A stretch of DNA of 64,000 nt from Diphasiastrum complanatum (GCA_029204225.1 MU832182.1:19220-83219); one strand, 5' to 3'; shown: positions 23,201-34,679, counted from the first letter of the stretch. Notes: generated from the sequence alone by a model not told the origin. Made by a program: numbers and translations.

Positions 23201-24200
23201 AGATTACCTTCCTATCACCATCAAATGCCATTAAAGATGAAAAATACTCTTTATGATATGTCATATGAGAAGTGGCTCCACTATCAATCCACCAAGGATC
23301 AATGTCTCCATGATTAGCCAACAAGCAAGATGACATAACAAAAGCATCATTTGAAAGAAGCTCATCCCCACCCTCATCAATAGTTAGATTGGTTTGCTTT
23401 TCCCCTTGATCCCTCTTTTTCTTAAAACAATCACTAGCAAAATGCCCTTTGACTCCACAATAGAAACATTTTAGCTTAGATCTATCCTTCTTTTTGCCAA
23501 AAGTAGAGTGCTCACCTTGGTCTTGCCCTTTAGACCAATTGCTTTTACCTTTGCCCTTGAACTTGCCTTTAGAGAACATTGCCTCCTCTTCTCCTCCTTG
23601 AGATGTAGAAGATGCTCCCACTCTTGCTTGCAACCTGAATTCTTCAGCCAACAAGACCTCTTGCAAGTCTCCAACACTTGGTAAACATTTTTGGATAGCA
23701 TAACTTTGAACAAGATTAGCATGATCATCCAACAAGCCATTGAGAATCACTTGAACAAGCTCCTCATTATTTATGCCATCATTAATGCATGCTAACTCAT
23801 CATTCAATGCTTTAACTCTCAAAACAAAAGCATGTCCATTCTCACTCTTCTTTTGCATACAAGAAAAGATTTGCCTTCTTAAAGTCAACACTCTAGAAGT
23901 AGACTTGGATTCATAAACCTTCTTTAAGGCTTCCCAAGCTTCACTAGATGATGTGCACTTACCAACCTCTTTGATAAGCTCATTTGTCACATTCATCTTG
24001 ATCATGTGAAGGGCTTTCTTTGCCCTCTTGTCATACCTCAATTGTTCTTGAGGTGCCAAAGGTCTCTCCTCCACACCTACAACAATATCCATCAACTCAT
24101 TCATCTCAAGCAAAGACTCCATCCTTACTTTCCAAGTAGAATAGTTGAGGGAGGTAAGCCTATCATTGCTTTCCAACATGTAGCCTCCATTTGTAGCCAT
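20250..24200 (-). CDS. Copia gag-pol polyprotein, copy 1
   Basis: One uninterrupted 1316-codon frame encoding the whole polyprotein. Gag occupies about residues 1-230, with a Lys/Gly-rich tail. The CCHC knuckle is at 245-258 (CFYCGVKGHFASDC). The aspartic protease DSG is at 306-308 (WWIDSGATSHM). The integrase zinc site has H439 and H444 followed by a Cys pair near 468-476, and its catalytic core has D503, D565 (SDNGGEY) and E601. RT has YVDD at 992-995. RNase H has D1158, E1197 and D1234, and the conserved SKHIEVAYHF is at 1251-1260. No catalytic residue is missing. The start is the first Met, 596 bp after the primer site. The last codons run through the polypurine tract and the TGA stop lies inside the 3' LTR. 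Copy 2 differs at only four residues (G722S, L859F, M1019V, V1060A). Cellular role: self-encoded capsid, cDNA synthesis and integration. Confidence 0.97.
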   Translation of the reverse strand: MATNGGYMLESNDRLTSLNYSTWKVRMESLLEMNELMDIVVGVEERPLAPQEQLRYDKRAKKALHMIKMNVTNELIKEVGKCTSSSEAWEALKKVYESKSTSRVLTLRRQIFSCMQKKSENGHAFVLRVKALNDELACINDGINNEELVQVILNGLLDDHANLVQSYAIQKCLPSVGDLQEVLLAEEFRLQARVGASSTSQGGEEEAMFSKGKFKGKGKSNWSKGQDQGEHSTFGKKKDRSKLKCFYCGVKGHFASDCFKKKRDQGEKQTNLTIDEGGDELLSNDAFVMSSCLLANHGDIDPWWIDSGATSHMTYHKEYFSSLMAFDGDRKVIYTANDGECAIKGIGTIPISLSTNRNIELKDVLLIPSITKNLLSVSQMLDKGFKVEFDGDACLIKKGCSIIAKGKRQGKLFKLDACVVANQVGCMANEQMSIQEVWHKRMGHLNYKALEVIAKKEVVRGLPKSLTCLNHVCEECALSKSHRLPYTRSISRSKMPFSLLHSDIHGVTTISNGGAKMYVTFIDDFSRFCWVYLLKSKDEVFDVFVKFKVAIETQFTTKIKCLRSDNGGEYISNKFKAFCDEHGIKREYTCPRTPQQNGVAERKNRTLCESAKAMRLNANLPKPFWSDALLCANFLCNRWPSVVLEGKTPFEALFGTKPNVKFLRTFGCICYFNITLDDRTKEDPSSRKGIFVGYSEVSKAYRIYVPSIKKVFTSRDVIFDEGNIPKVVSSDDGVVATNVLDDNGVDDTLDVDVEEASSSQIPRRTPRHKVKPSRLTYDGKGKQVVDGSNYAFLTSFDVPSCVDEARQEEEWIQAMDLEFEALMKNNTWRLVELPKGKSAIGCKWIFKVKTNQDGSINKLKARLVAKGYAQEHGIDYEETFAPVAKMVSIRVIISLATLYGWDLWQLDISNAFLNGDLEEEVYMEQPESYVSHSKPNHVCFLQKSLYGLKQAPRSWYARLNSFLLSQNFTMSEYDHSLYFRISANDVTILLIYVDDIILSGGNKEDIEDIKKALKKEFEMHDLGLLSYILGIEVIRTSQITFISQEKYAISILNRFHMVDVNPIDTPMESHVKLTIRGNERSFEDITLYRKLIGSLIYLTITRPDLSYCVGRLSQFMQDPSIEHWKLGKRILRYISGTKDFGIVYRGSSPNLFGFSDSDFAGDLMDRKSINAHAIFIGDGAISWMSKKQATISLSSSEAEYKALTSCTKEMVWIKRMIMELHLLDFSESPIIFCDNLSAQSLASNPVFHARSKHIEVAYHFVREQVLAKEIKLEHVPSKECVADIFTKALGKDLFFKHRTSLGVLSKSMLKLVEEGV
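20255..20264 (-). other. Polypurine tract of copia element 1
   Basis: GAAGAGGGAG on the minus strand, immediately before the 3' LTR. It also encodes the last Glu-Glu-Gly of gag-pol. Confidence 0.9.
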
Positions 24201-24796
24201 GTTGCAATGATTGATCTCTGATCTTTGACCTGTTCCAATGCACTAAGCACTCTCTTGAATCAACAAATGAAACACAAGAAGAAATCACAAAGATTTGGAA
24301 CCTAAAACCTTACTTTTTCTCTCTTTTCCTCACTTTTTCCTTAATTTTAGCCACTAGTTTTATGATTTCTTGATCAAACCAAGACCAAACCTCAATATAC
24401 TTGCTTTTCCCTCACTCCTAAGATTGAAATACACTCTTGAATCATTCAGCAAACTGAAAATCAGAGGGTTACATCAATTTTGAAGTTTTTGACATGAAGA
24501 AGCAAGAAATTGAATCAAAAAACTATATGCTAGAATGGAAAACTAATAGGATCTTGTTGGATCTTGCATCTCCCTCTTTCCAAAACAATTTTTGTCTCCT
24601 TATTCTGATAAGTACAGAGGGAATTCGCCCTACTTCAATTGAAATGCATACAAATGATGTTTTGATCACAAAGATCCAATTTCTACACATAAATCAACAA
24701 GATTTTTAGCTAGAAACTTGATTGGAATGCTACAAAAGCAAACTCGCCCACAAATCTCTTCTAAATCTGGCAAAACCTGCACATTTGGCCGCCTAA

Positions 24797-24809
24797 TGCT
24801 CTGATACCA
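24797..24809 (-). other. Primer-binding site of copia element 1
   Basis: TGGTATCAGAGCA on the minus strand abuts the 5' LTR with no gap and is complementary to initiator Met-tRNA. The 596 bp from here to the gag start (24201-24796) form the leader. Confidence 0.93.
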
Positions 24810-25462
24810 TGTGAAAAACTCAGATCCAAAAGATGCTAAAGTTTCATAAAGATCTTGGCCATGGAAGTTATGCACATCTAGATTGAAAAAATGATAGAAA
24901 TTGTGATGTTAAGCATACTAAACATCAACTAAACATCAAAATCTGATCATAAGCTTCCACAAACAGAAACTTGCTGTCCCTGTCCGTACTTCAGAGCCTA
25001 CAACCTGCATTTCACACGTGTGAAGCCATAGCAACAAAGAAATCACAATTCTAGTGGCTAGAATGCAAGATATGAACAAAAAAGTGAGAGAGAAGAAGAT
25101 GGATCTTCAAAGAGCATAACATTCATTCAATAGAATGAAAATGAGATATGTACATACTCGTGGAGATGGCTATTTATAGCAGCCATAGTGCCTCTTGGCC
25201 ACTTGTCTTATGATAGGCTAAAATTGGGGTCCAATAGGATTCACCCATATACCTAGAAATTTGGTCAAATAGGAATGCACCAAATTATGAGCCAATAGAA
25301 GAGCTCCACACTCGACCTCCTCTAATTAATGTGACCTCAAAAGTAGTGTACACATACTTTGGGCCTCTACATACATGTATGAACCTATCTCTAACTTTTA
25401 TTTGGCCATAGGCCTACAAAATCTCAAGTTAGGAAAATACTACTAGTTGACAATTTTTCACA
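24810..25462 (-). repeat. 5' LTR of copia element 1
   Basis: 653 bp, differing from the 3' LTR at one position by my reading (24985). It carries the transcription start region of the element. Confidence 0.97.
25170..25179 (-). promoter_or_regulatory. TATA box in the 5' LTR of copia element 1
   Basis: CTATAAATAG on the minus strand, a consensus TATA box inside the LTR. The palindrome TTCACACGTGTGAA (25011-25024) lies about 150 bp downstream of it in the transcribed direction. The same box occurs in the other three LTRs of this family (19962-19971, 41669-41678, 46877-46886). Confidence 0.75.
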
Positions 25463-25467
25463 CAATG
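25463..25467. other. Target-site duplication (right) of copia element 1
   Basis: CAATG following the LTR end TTTTTCACA, identical to 19597-19601. Confidence 0.95.
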
Positions 25468-26604
25468 TCACCAATGTCACCATCATAAATCAAAAGATAG
25501 ATTCCAAAATTTCCATCCAACATGAAGTAGAGTAGGTGAAGATGAGTATCAAACCTAATAAATCCAGCCTTCTTGAGTCCATAAAAAACCTCAATAAGCT
25601 CACCAATGAGATCTCCCTTGCCTTGAAGAAATTGCTTCTCGATTTTCTCCATGTAGTCTTCTCCAACCAACCTTTGCCATCTTGATCATGAGTGATCAAT
25701 TCATAATCATAGAATCCTTTGAGTTGATGAAGAGATTCGAGATCCATGCCTTGGATCTTCCCAAGAACCAATCTTTCATTGCTCTTTCCTTCATAAGACT
25801 CCCTCTTAATGATTGCATCATAAGAAGTAGAAACCTCAAAAACATTAGAAGCCATGAAAAAAATGATTAGTACCTTCAACATAAGGATGATTGAAGTACT
25901 CTCTTTTTTCAAACAAGAACTTCTACTCAATGTTTTAGGTAATGACTCATATGATAATGATTCTTCCTCACTATCATTCACATGACATCATTCAAAGTAC
26001 ATCCTACTTTGAACTCTTCACATACTTCTCTTCTTCTTGACTTGTGACTATCTCCCTCACCAAGTCTCTTAATAGAACCATTAGATCTACTCAATTTATG
26101 AAGACATGTGACTCCACTTGTTGGAAAAATGAATTTCTTGGACTCATCACAAAAGAATGTAGAAGAACCACCTCCTTCATGCATGCACCTAGCAACATAT
26201 TTTAACATATGATCAAAGAAATCATTAACAACAATCTTTGTCAAGGAAGAACCTTCACCTCCATTGATGAAGTTAGCTCTTTCCTTACCTTTTGCATGCT
26301 TGCACTTGCCATGAAGAACCATTGAAACACCATCATTGTCCTCAAGACTAGCCAAGTTAGCACAAAGATGAACATGTCCAAGAAGCATATTAGATCTCAA
26401 CCTAGATCTAGCATAAGGAAGCTTTTTAGACTTTGCATAAGATCCACCAATCTTATTGATGCTAAAAGGGAACTTTGGAAAGTTAAGACCAATCTCCTTT
26501 CCCATACCTTGGTTCTCTTGACTCAAATTAGCTTCTTCACAAGTAGAGGATGCCATCTGAAAATAGGTGCCCCAAGACCTTGAGGGAACAATGAGATATG
26601 ACAC
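25468..26604 (-). pseudogene. Unrecognised decayed reading frame, 5' part, with copia-like traces
   Basis: Three minus-strand frames (25978-26604, 25490-25981 and 25458-25670) overlap and together approximate one gene with frame changes near 25980 and 25660. The last part (LLYFMLDGNFGIYLLIYDGD) leads straight into the copia target site and resumes at 19596. The upstream part has short DNA-level similarity to the GAG-pre-integrase region of the young copia elements (the AGATCTAGATATAGATCTAG block near 22720 versus 26390). Product family is not recognised. It is either a rearranged retroelement or a captured gene. Confidence 0.4.
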
Positions 26605-27330
26605 TCACAAAAAGTCTATCAGATTGGGGATCCCAAAAAGTGCAAAAATCAGGATTTTCACATTTTTCGATGCAACATGATGGGTACTTGGGCTCTTGGC
26701 TCGCCCTCTGGATAGTGTACTAAACTCAATGAGGTCTATCAATTATGAAAGAGGCAAGCCAGCATATCCAAAATTAAAGCATGTAGACCAAAAATAGTAA
26801 ATATTGAATTTTTTTGACTTTCTAGCTGATTCTTTGGGTGTCTTGGCTCTCCTAATGCAAGTTAAGCTCTTGATGAGTGGGAAATGCAACCTGCAAATAG
26901 GAGAACCAAGAGCTTGAGAGACCTGTGAGATATGACACTTTGGGATTTATCAATTTTTGAATCCCAGTTGGCAAGCCGTTTAGTGCCAAAATATAAGGAT
27001 TTTTACACTTTTCAATGCAGCATGATGAGTACTTGGGTTCTTGGCTCGCCCTCTGGACAATGTACTAAAATCAATGAGATCTATCAATGGTGAAAGAGAC
27101 GAACCAAAATGGGTTTTACTGAGGCTGTAGAGGGGGGTCAGATATCTCGAGAATGGTGCAAGCTCTTGGTTGGCCCTTTTGATACAATCTTCAAAAATAA
27201 TTGTCTCTCAAATTTGAGCTAGGCGAGCCAAGCTGAGTAGATTTGGAGCTCTAGGAAACCAAAATAGGTCCATGGTGTTTTTTCTGAGTAAAATCTTCAG
27301 ATCTTACTGTTCTGGCTCGCCCCTCTGATA
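26605..27330. repeat. 345-bp direct duplication with TTGGCTCGCC motifs
   Basis: A block including TGGGTACTTGGGCTCTTGGC followed by CTCGCCCTCTGGA, then TCAATGAGRTCTATCAAT, occurs at about 26681 and again at 27026 (345 bp apart). Both copies are preceded by a similar T-rich AAAATCAGGATTTTCACA stretch. Related pieces with the same GGCGAGCC/GGCTCGCC words reappear at 27230, 27310 and about 39180-39310. Non-coding. Confidence 0.75.
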
Positions 27331-28689
27331 GATGGTAGTTCAAAGTCTATTTTATCTTCAGTGAAGAGGGTGAGGCAAGTTGACTCTTGGATGGGATAGA
27401 GACATGCTCTAGATCGATTTTGGAAGTTGGAAGCACTTGGATTGGCATCCCGGAATTGAGTGCTGATTTTCAAGAGAAGTTCGAATATGGATTCCATAGT
27501 TCTTGTATGTGGCATACTTTTCGAAATTGTTGGTAGAGTGCTCTTCTACATGTTCTATTTTGACAAAGATGCTGGAATTTATGTGAATTCATTCGTGGTC
27601 TTCTACTTCTTTGAAAAAGCTTTCAGATGTTGTGGAATGATCTGCTCAACGACTTGTTTTCTATTTGGTTAAATTTTAACAACATGCTAGACCATAATAT
27701 TTTGATTCATGTAGGCTAGTGTGATACTACATCGATTTATCCAGTTTGTGTGGACTATTAGCAGTTTCTCTTATGAACATGCATGATGGGAATATAGGGG
27801 AATGAGCAACTATGTTAAAATTTAGCAGAATGGAAGCTATGTTAAGCTAGTGAATCTTAGGTTGAAGCTTGATGTATGTAACCCTGTTGTGACCCGCTAG
27901 ATAAACAATTGAGCCTTCTCTCAGATTTTGTTTTTCAGATTCTGGAACCCTGATTGATGGCTAAAACTTCACAACTTGAGAAAAACCTAAGGTCGTTTTC
28001 CAGATACTGATTTGCAGGTGCAACTACAAATAGAAGTCGACTGATGGCTTAGGTGCTGTAAGTTGTGGCAGAACCTGTTCTATGGGACATATTCTGAAAT
28101 GATAGAAGTTTTGCTTGATCTGTAGTTGGACTCTCCCTTTGTTTGATATGGGCTTTCATTTATTGAATGAAAGAGTGTATACACAGATTTTTACTAAAGT
28201 TTATTTGAAACTATTGTTCTCCCACAATGGTGATTGTTGTAGGTAGATCTTTGCAGCACGTTATCAGCTCCTGTCTTTTTCGCATCTGTGACATGGCAAA
28301 TATTAGTGAATGTGCAATTGTAAATGATGACATTTTCTATTATTTTGTTCTATTTTGAAATGGCAATAAACATAAAGTACTTACAAGTCTTCCGTTGATG
28401 ATAAATTTGAAATATGTTGGTAGATTGGTTTGTAATAGCATGAGCTCTGTTCTGATAAAATCAAGCTTCCAATGCTCTTCCACCTCAGCCATAGTCAAAT
28501 ATTCCTCATTGTTAGATAATGCTTATCTCCATTCGGTTTGTGTGACCATTTAGTTCAAAGTCTTGATCTAGCGGTAGCCATGTACCTTCAATTTTCTTGT
28601 ATCTCTGGTAGCTAAATGTGAGACTGAGCATTTGCTTTTCGATACAAATAAGGTCATATTCTTCCTTTCGGCTAGTCCATTCAACTATA
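27331..28689. other. Non-coding stretch
   Basis: No gene is recognised. Short plus-strand frames such as 27460-27672 have no family features and the sequence is AT-rich. Confidence 0.45.
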
Positions 28690-29200
28690 GAGAACAGAAA
28701 ACAGAAAAGTATCTTCAATACCAATTATTGAACAATACTCCTTGAATTCATTTTTGATATATTCACCACCATTGTCAAATCTAAGTACTTTGATTCTTTT
28801 GCATTTCTGCCGCCTCCGCATGCTCTTTGTACATTTTGAAGAATTGAGAAGCTTCAGATTTGTGTTTCATGAAATATATAGCAGTTTTTCGTCAATGAAT
28901 GTAATAAAGAATCTTGCACCAAGCAGTGATGGTGTTTGAATAGGCCACATATATCATAATGAACTATCTCCAGCAAATCTTTAGATATATGTTCTTGATT
29001 CGACCTAAATGGCCTTCTAGTATGTTTTACTACGATGTAACTCTAGCAGACATGAGTGTTGACAGTTCGATAGTCAAATCAAGAACTGAAGAATGCTTAG
29101 ACATGTTAGCAATTGATATGTGATTAAGGTGGCCAAGTCTACAATGCCAAATCAACTCTTTATTTTATTGATACTGAACTGCTTAAAATACAATTAGTCA
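28690..29200 (-). pseudogene. Ty1/copia integrase relic
   Basis: On the minus strand, broken frames give recognisable copia integrase pieces: a VHYDICGPIQ-like segment near 28950 and an LRFDNGGEYIKNEFKE-like segment near 28740-28790. Stops and frame changes are frequent. No LTR or other domain is joined to it. Confidence 0.6.
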
Positions 29201-29589
29201 TAGAGTAACAGTGAGTAAGCCTGTAGAGATATCCTTTCCTCTTTTCGATCTTCCATACATGCTAAATTCTGAGATATGTTATCGCTCTCATGGGATCAAA
29301 CCTATGCGTGACAACTAACTTCATCTCGTTAATGCTTGAGTGCTTGGATCTTGGGTTGAGGATAGGCTAGGAAATAAATCCACTACAATTTTGGCACCGT
29401 TGCCAGGGAGCTACAACAATTTTTCAGATTGCAGCATGTTGGTAGATGGTTAGCTTGCATTAGGCATCTTGTTTTGGCATAAATAGGGTTAAAATTGCAT
29501 TTTAGGTTTAGATTGAGGGTGGTGTTTGCTTGATTTGAGTGGATCTTCTTGTTTGAAATCCAATTTGATTGTTGAACAGGGATAGGCAT
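29201..29589. other. Non-coding stretch
   Basis: No gene or clear repeat is seen. Confidence 0.4.
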
Positions 29590-30540
29590 TCAAATCACAA
29601 TTCTTAAGATCCAAAAAACCAAGAAAAACAACAACAACCAGTCATTTCTGCCATATTTGAGCAAAAAGGAGACAAAATCGTCATCAGATCTGATAACTTT
29701 TTATCCTCTTATAGGAAACCTTCGCCGAGTTGTAGAAAGTGTTGGTTTCACTCACAGATACGTCAGATTGAAGGCCGAAGATTAATTCCTAGTAGATTTG
29801 CAAAAATATCAGAAAACCCTTAAAAAAAATACCAAAAAATCATCAAAAACTCTAAAAATACATAAAAAGAACCTTCACCCATTTCACTATGCATAGGTGT
29901 GATTCAGATCTACTTACTGCCAGGTCAGCGAAGAATAATATCAAAAATAGAAGGCCAAAGTGACTGTTCATCTAGTTGTTGGTAATCTTTTGTGAAAAAT
30001 TTACAGCTTTATGCAAAAATATCAGTTCTCTAAGAAGAACCTTCGCCTAAACCTTCGCCAGAGTCTGTGTCAGTCCCACTTACTATTTTTGATATTCAGT
30101 AAGTTGGGCGAAGGTTTTCCAAAGATCAGTTGTCAAATTGTCATATTTTTGTCAAAAAAGCCTTTTTTTTTTTGCAAAAATACCAGTATTACTCTTGATT
30201 CTTCGCCACATCGCCGAGTTTTCTAAGGATTCTAAATATAGTAATTTATCATTTGTGAGTTTGGTGAAGATTAGATCTATCAGGATCTTCCAAAAAGTCA
30301 ATTTTTACTCTCGCCAACTACAAAAACCCTATTTTTTTTTCCTTTGCCAATTCTACCACACATTTATTTGTGTCAGATTTATCCATTGAAGAGTGGGTGA
30401 AGGTTAATTTTATCATATTTGTCAGTAAATAGCCAGATCAATGATTTGTTACCAAAAATAACAGTGAAGAACCCGAGTCTACCTTCACCTAGGAAACCTT
30501 CAAGATCCATTCGATCTAGGTTTGGTTGGGTTGGTTTGTC
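29590..30540. repeat. Degenerate repeat with CTTCGCC / GGCGAAG words
   Basis: About ten occurrences of CCTTCGCC, CTTCACC or their inverses occur between 29715 and 30500, each in a similar setting (AAAAATATCAG..., TCAGATCTACTTACT). This suggests a decayed tandem array with a unit of roughly 170-200 bp. Coding content is not supported. Confidence 0.5.
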
Positions 30541-30589
30541 CACCATCTAATTCCCTTGTGTTGCTTTGTTGTGGCTTGATTAGCTAGTG

Positions 30590-30930
30590 TTGAGGGACTT
30601 TATAAAGACGTGGCACATTTGTTCTTTCATTGTCATGGCCCTCTATGAAAGTCAGTGACTGACCTCTTCATTGCATGCTTTCATGTCATATTCAAGAGGT
30701 TCTGTCACATTGTTCTATTGTGCAATTTATTAGAGTTATTACACTTTGGAACATTTGGTTAGATATAAACTGCAGGGAATTTGGGACCCGTGATTATGTC
30801 ATCTCTCTCTTGTTTCCCTTTAAGGAGGCAGATAAACTTTTCCATCTTTAAGTTATTTGTTCTTCTACTTTGTACTTTGTAAAAAGTCTTTAATCTATGG
30901 TTAGCTTTTTGAGAGAAAAAAAAAATTCAA
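30590..30930 (+). pseudogene. LINE (non-LTR) retrotransposon 3' tail
   Basis: On the plus strand AHLFFHCHG (about 30612-30640) fits the reverse-transcriptase zinc-binding segment (HLFFHC). A frame change then leads to TLWNIWLDINCREFGTRDY (about 30736-30795), which fits the usual W..W..RN.R.F end of plant LINEs. A short A-run (30918-30927) follows. It is 5'-truncated, as LINE insertions usually are. Confidence 0.45.
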
Positions 30931-32029
30931 TGTCACACAAACATGAAGGCTTAATCATTCGATCTGTGGGATTTTGTGGAAATGTTATTGGCACCCTATG
31001 CAAAAAAATATAATTTGTTGTCAACACTTGGGCATGACCAATAAGTCATGCACTACACAATGATCCTCTTCTTTTCATAGGAAACTTCATAAGACAAGTC
31101 CAACTTTCACATTGTTGAGACTTTGAAATCATTCTCCATGGGGCACCCTTAGTAAAGAACAATTCTTTGATGATTGTGTTCTTTCCAAAACTCTTCCTTC
31201 ACCAAAATCTACCACTAAAAACACAAGTTTTGCTAAAGACAGAACATATTCTATACATGTCATAGTTTTGGTGGTAAGGAGTAAAGGGACTTAAGCAAAT
31301 TCTTTCATCTCAGATGGGATTTGGATTGTTCAACACTCTCTCTCATAGGAAAAACACTATGTTGTTGGGTGTAGCTAAGTGCATGATGTTTCTTGCACCA
31401 ATTTCAAAAGAAGGGGATGGGATTTGGATTCTTCAACACTCTCTCTCATAGGAAAAACACCATGTTGTTAAGTATAGCTAAGTGTATGATGTTTCTTGCA
31501 CCAATTTCAAAGGAATTGACTTTCTAAGAAAAAAAATTCCCATATGAACACGAGCTAGTGGTCTCTCACACGTACCTAGAATGGGCTAAATATAATCACA
31601 ATTATACATAACAACATTCCTCAATTTTTTGTTGGTATCTTATTTGCCTCTTTTTTCTTATAAAAGTTCATAGTCAATTGGTTTGAGTGATTGAAAGCTT
31701 CTGTAAAAGAAGTGATGAATTTTGGCATGAAGTCCATCAAATAAACTCTATTGTATATCATGAAAAAAATTTATCATCTATACCTTTGTCGTATGATGGA
31801 TGCCACTTCATCTAGCATGAGACATATGCATAGGACTTCATCTAGACCTAGCTTGTAAAGTTGGCCTTCTTGAAGTGATAGGCAGGACCTACCTTTTTAA
31901 TAAGCTTGTACCACTTCACTTACTCATCACAGGGGGTGGTCTACCCATCACTAAATATTTTGCAATGTCTACTAACCATTCTAGAACTACATCAGCCTAG
32001 AAAAGTTATGACGTCGTTATCTATCTTCA
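30931..32029. other. Non-coding stretch containing a 103-bp tandem duplication
   Basis: No gene. A unit beginning GATGGGATTTGGATTSTTCAA and including CAACACTCTCTCTCATAGG occurs at about 31313-31415 and again at 31416-31513 with few differences. Otherwise unremarkable. Confidence 0.6.
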
Positions 32030-33130
32030 ACCCTTCGTCACTAGCAGATACATTATAATTTCTTGATAGGTGATATACCAAGTAGTGTTGTCTTTATCTT
32101 TTTTTTTTCTAAAGTAGTTGCCATTGGGTGATTCTTCCACCTATACAAGGCCTTCTAACTAGAAATATAAGGGCTTTATGGTCAACATAAAATACAAAAG
32201 GCTTAGCCAAGAGATAATGTCGATATTTATTAACACTATAATCATAGCTAGTGCCTCATTCAATATTAATGTATTTGATTTCCTCCTTTATCAGTTGTTG
32301 ATTTAGAGATTGAAGGATAAGAGCATAATATGCGAAGGCTCAATTCAGCTTATGAAAAGTCTTAGTACCTTGGGGGTCCACTTGAGTATGATTGTAAGTT
32401 AATAGATATAGTGCAAAAATTAATCATTATTAATAACTATAGTGTTTCATAAATACTAGAATTTCATGTATAGTTGGTATGTTCAAGTAAAGTTAATATT
32501 ACTTTTATTTTCTTCCAGTTTATTGTGATGTCAAACTACAAAACAACATGGCCTAACATTATGACATGTTTGACCACTATCTAGCAGTTGGCTAGGTTAA
32601 GAGATATGTCATAAAAACAACATTTTGAACACATGTTTCCTAAGTGAGTGCATGCACAAGTTATCAGAGTACATTTTCAACAACTTCTATACATTAAGCC
32701 TTTTGAGACATGGCTCATATTTTTTGGCAAGATGCTTGGAGTATTGCATAATCCAAATGGCATCACTCTATTGGCAAAGCTACCCATTTAGTAAAGAGTG
32801 CAATCTGATATTGCTTTGATAAAACTATTTGTGCTTCATTGTAGCAAGTGGAACCATTCATAAAACTATAGGTCTCTTGGCATACCACATGTTCAAATAC
32901 ATTCTCTATGATTGGTTAGAAAATGATCATATCTGAAATCAAGAAAAATCCTTAGTTTTTCATTCTTCTTTGGAACCACTACAAGGGGAAAAACTCAATT
33001 TGATTTCTAGATGAGACCAACATCAAGTGACTTGGCCATTTCCTCTTGGATCAACTAAGCATAGTGTGGATTAATCTAATAAGGCTTGCTCATTACTGGT
33101 TTATCACCCTATACTAGGAAGATCATGTGC
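32030..33130 (-). pseudogene. Ty3/gypsy relic E: RT and RNase H
   Basis: Heavily mutated minus-strand gypsy pol. Readable pieces are HYA-LIQEEMAKSLDVGLI near 33030, FPLVVVPKKNEKLRIFLDF near 32940-32995, VMPFGLCNTPS near 32740-32770, and an RNase H trace near 32150-32200. Stops and frame changes are throughout. The order and motifs are those of gypsy RT. Confidence 0.7.
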
Positions 33131-34679
33131 ACCAAAACATCAAGGATTGTAATCTTAAGCTCACTATAGTTCTAAGAAAAATAGTATAAATAGTTAAGCA
33201 AGAGTTCTTGCAAGTTATCAAGTTCTTCTCCCACCATATCCTCATCTTTTGATATAGTTTTTTCCTTTTGTCTAGATAGGACAAGTCTAGTTATTCACCC
33301 TTTTCATAAGCATAAAACTTTGACTAGTCATTCGTGGATATTCCTCATGGATATTCTTAGGTTGTGGCATCACTACAATCACCTCCCCCATTGTGCAATT
33401 GTTCTTTCATCAAATTAAATTGTACAATGGACTCTACTTGATCCTTGATAAGGATTTTTCTTGATTGGGTATTATCTTATTAAAGCTTTTAACATGGATC
33501 TTGGTCTTAATATTTAGATTGTTTTTTTTTTCTTCTTTTTGGTAGAAGAAGGTCTCTTTCTCTATAGATACATCTTCTTGATACACTACTCATTTTCTAG
33601 CTCTCCAAATTTTGTTACCATAAATTGGGTCCAATTTTCCATTGTAGCAATCAGCATAGTGAATCCACTGCGTGTCATCTGCATACAACACATAACATTG
33701 TGGCTTTGGATACTTGAATTCATACATCACTATTCACATTAGCTTGGGGTAAAGGAAAATAGCTAAAAATCCCTCTTTGCTCATCTAGAGGTAGTAGACT
33801 AAGTGGAAATGGTGGGTTTTGGGCTTGTACATACTGAGGTTGTCAAGCAATTGGTGCACTCTATCGTTATTAAATATGTTTGTAATATTATCTTGTAGCT
33901 TATACACATGGATTTTAATGACTTTAAATGTATCATGTTGTTCATGTTAAACAAGTAGCAATACTTTTCAATCCACTTGACACATTGTTGCATTTGAGAG
34001 CACTCGTTAGTAGTATGGTTACCTAGTGAGCACCATGTTATTGTAATGAACGCTCGTTCAAGTGGTTCTTGATTCTCCTTCTCATCTACCTCCAAATCCA
34101 AACGTCGTTGTGTTATCAAATATCAAATTGCTCGCAACATATAACTAATGTGACTAATTGTAGTTTTTTGAACCAAATTAGTTCCACTTTTTAAATTGGG
34201 CTTTCCTATTCATACTAAAATAATTACTCTTAAAATTTTCAAGATCAAGATGTTAACCACTCACTGACCTTGCACACATGTTTCAACAATAATCAATCAA
34301 GATCCCACTTGTACTAAAAGCACTTGGATTCTAGATGCCCTAGCATCTAAGGGTACATTCATGAGTAATTGTATGAGGTTCAAGAGGATTTTTAGCCAAC
34401 ATATTGTTGAGTCAGAAGGGAAAAAAAATGGAGGGATAGAAATAGGAGCCTCAAGAATAAGGCTATTTTCAAGATAGAGATGCATAATGTACTTGGTGAC
34501 TACCATTGGTTTTTCTAGAGAAAATAAATATAGGAAATAGATGACATTATCATCTTTCCTTCTTCTTGAAAAGGGAATGTGATCAGAAGGAATCCTCTGA
34601 TCAACGACTCGGAACACAACTTTGACAATAAGTCTAAAACATATGAACTCAATCATGATGTCACAATTGACTACGTATG
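33131..34679 (-). other. Probable decayed upstream part of gypsy E; no gene readable
   Basis: AT-rich, no convincing domain. Its position upstream of a minus-strand gypsy RT suggests decayed gag/protease, but I cannot show it from the sequence. Confidence 0.3.

Larger units (their letters stand above)
19602..25462 (-). mobile_element. Complete young Ty1/copia retrotransposon, copy 1
   Basis: A full-length 5861-bp element on the minus strand. It has 653-bp LTRs (24810-25462 and 19602-20254), a 5-bp CAATG target duplication, a primer-binding site abutting the 5' LTR, a single intact gag-pol frame, and a polypurine tract abutting the 3' LTR. Reading the two LTRs side by side I see one difference (19777 T versus 24985 C), so insertion is very recent. 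A second copy of the same length lies at 41309-47169, about 99.8% identical by eye. All components needed for autonomous transposition appear present. It interrupts another minus-strand reading frame. Confidence 0.97.

Noticed and set aside
20239-24221. Plus-strand frames antisense to the young copia gag-pol (for example 22195-22542), repeated in copy 2
   Set aside because: They are shadows of the 1316-codon gene on the opposite strand.
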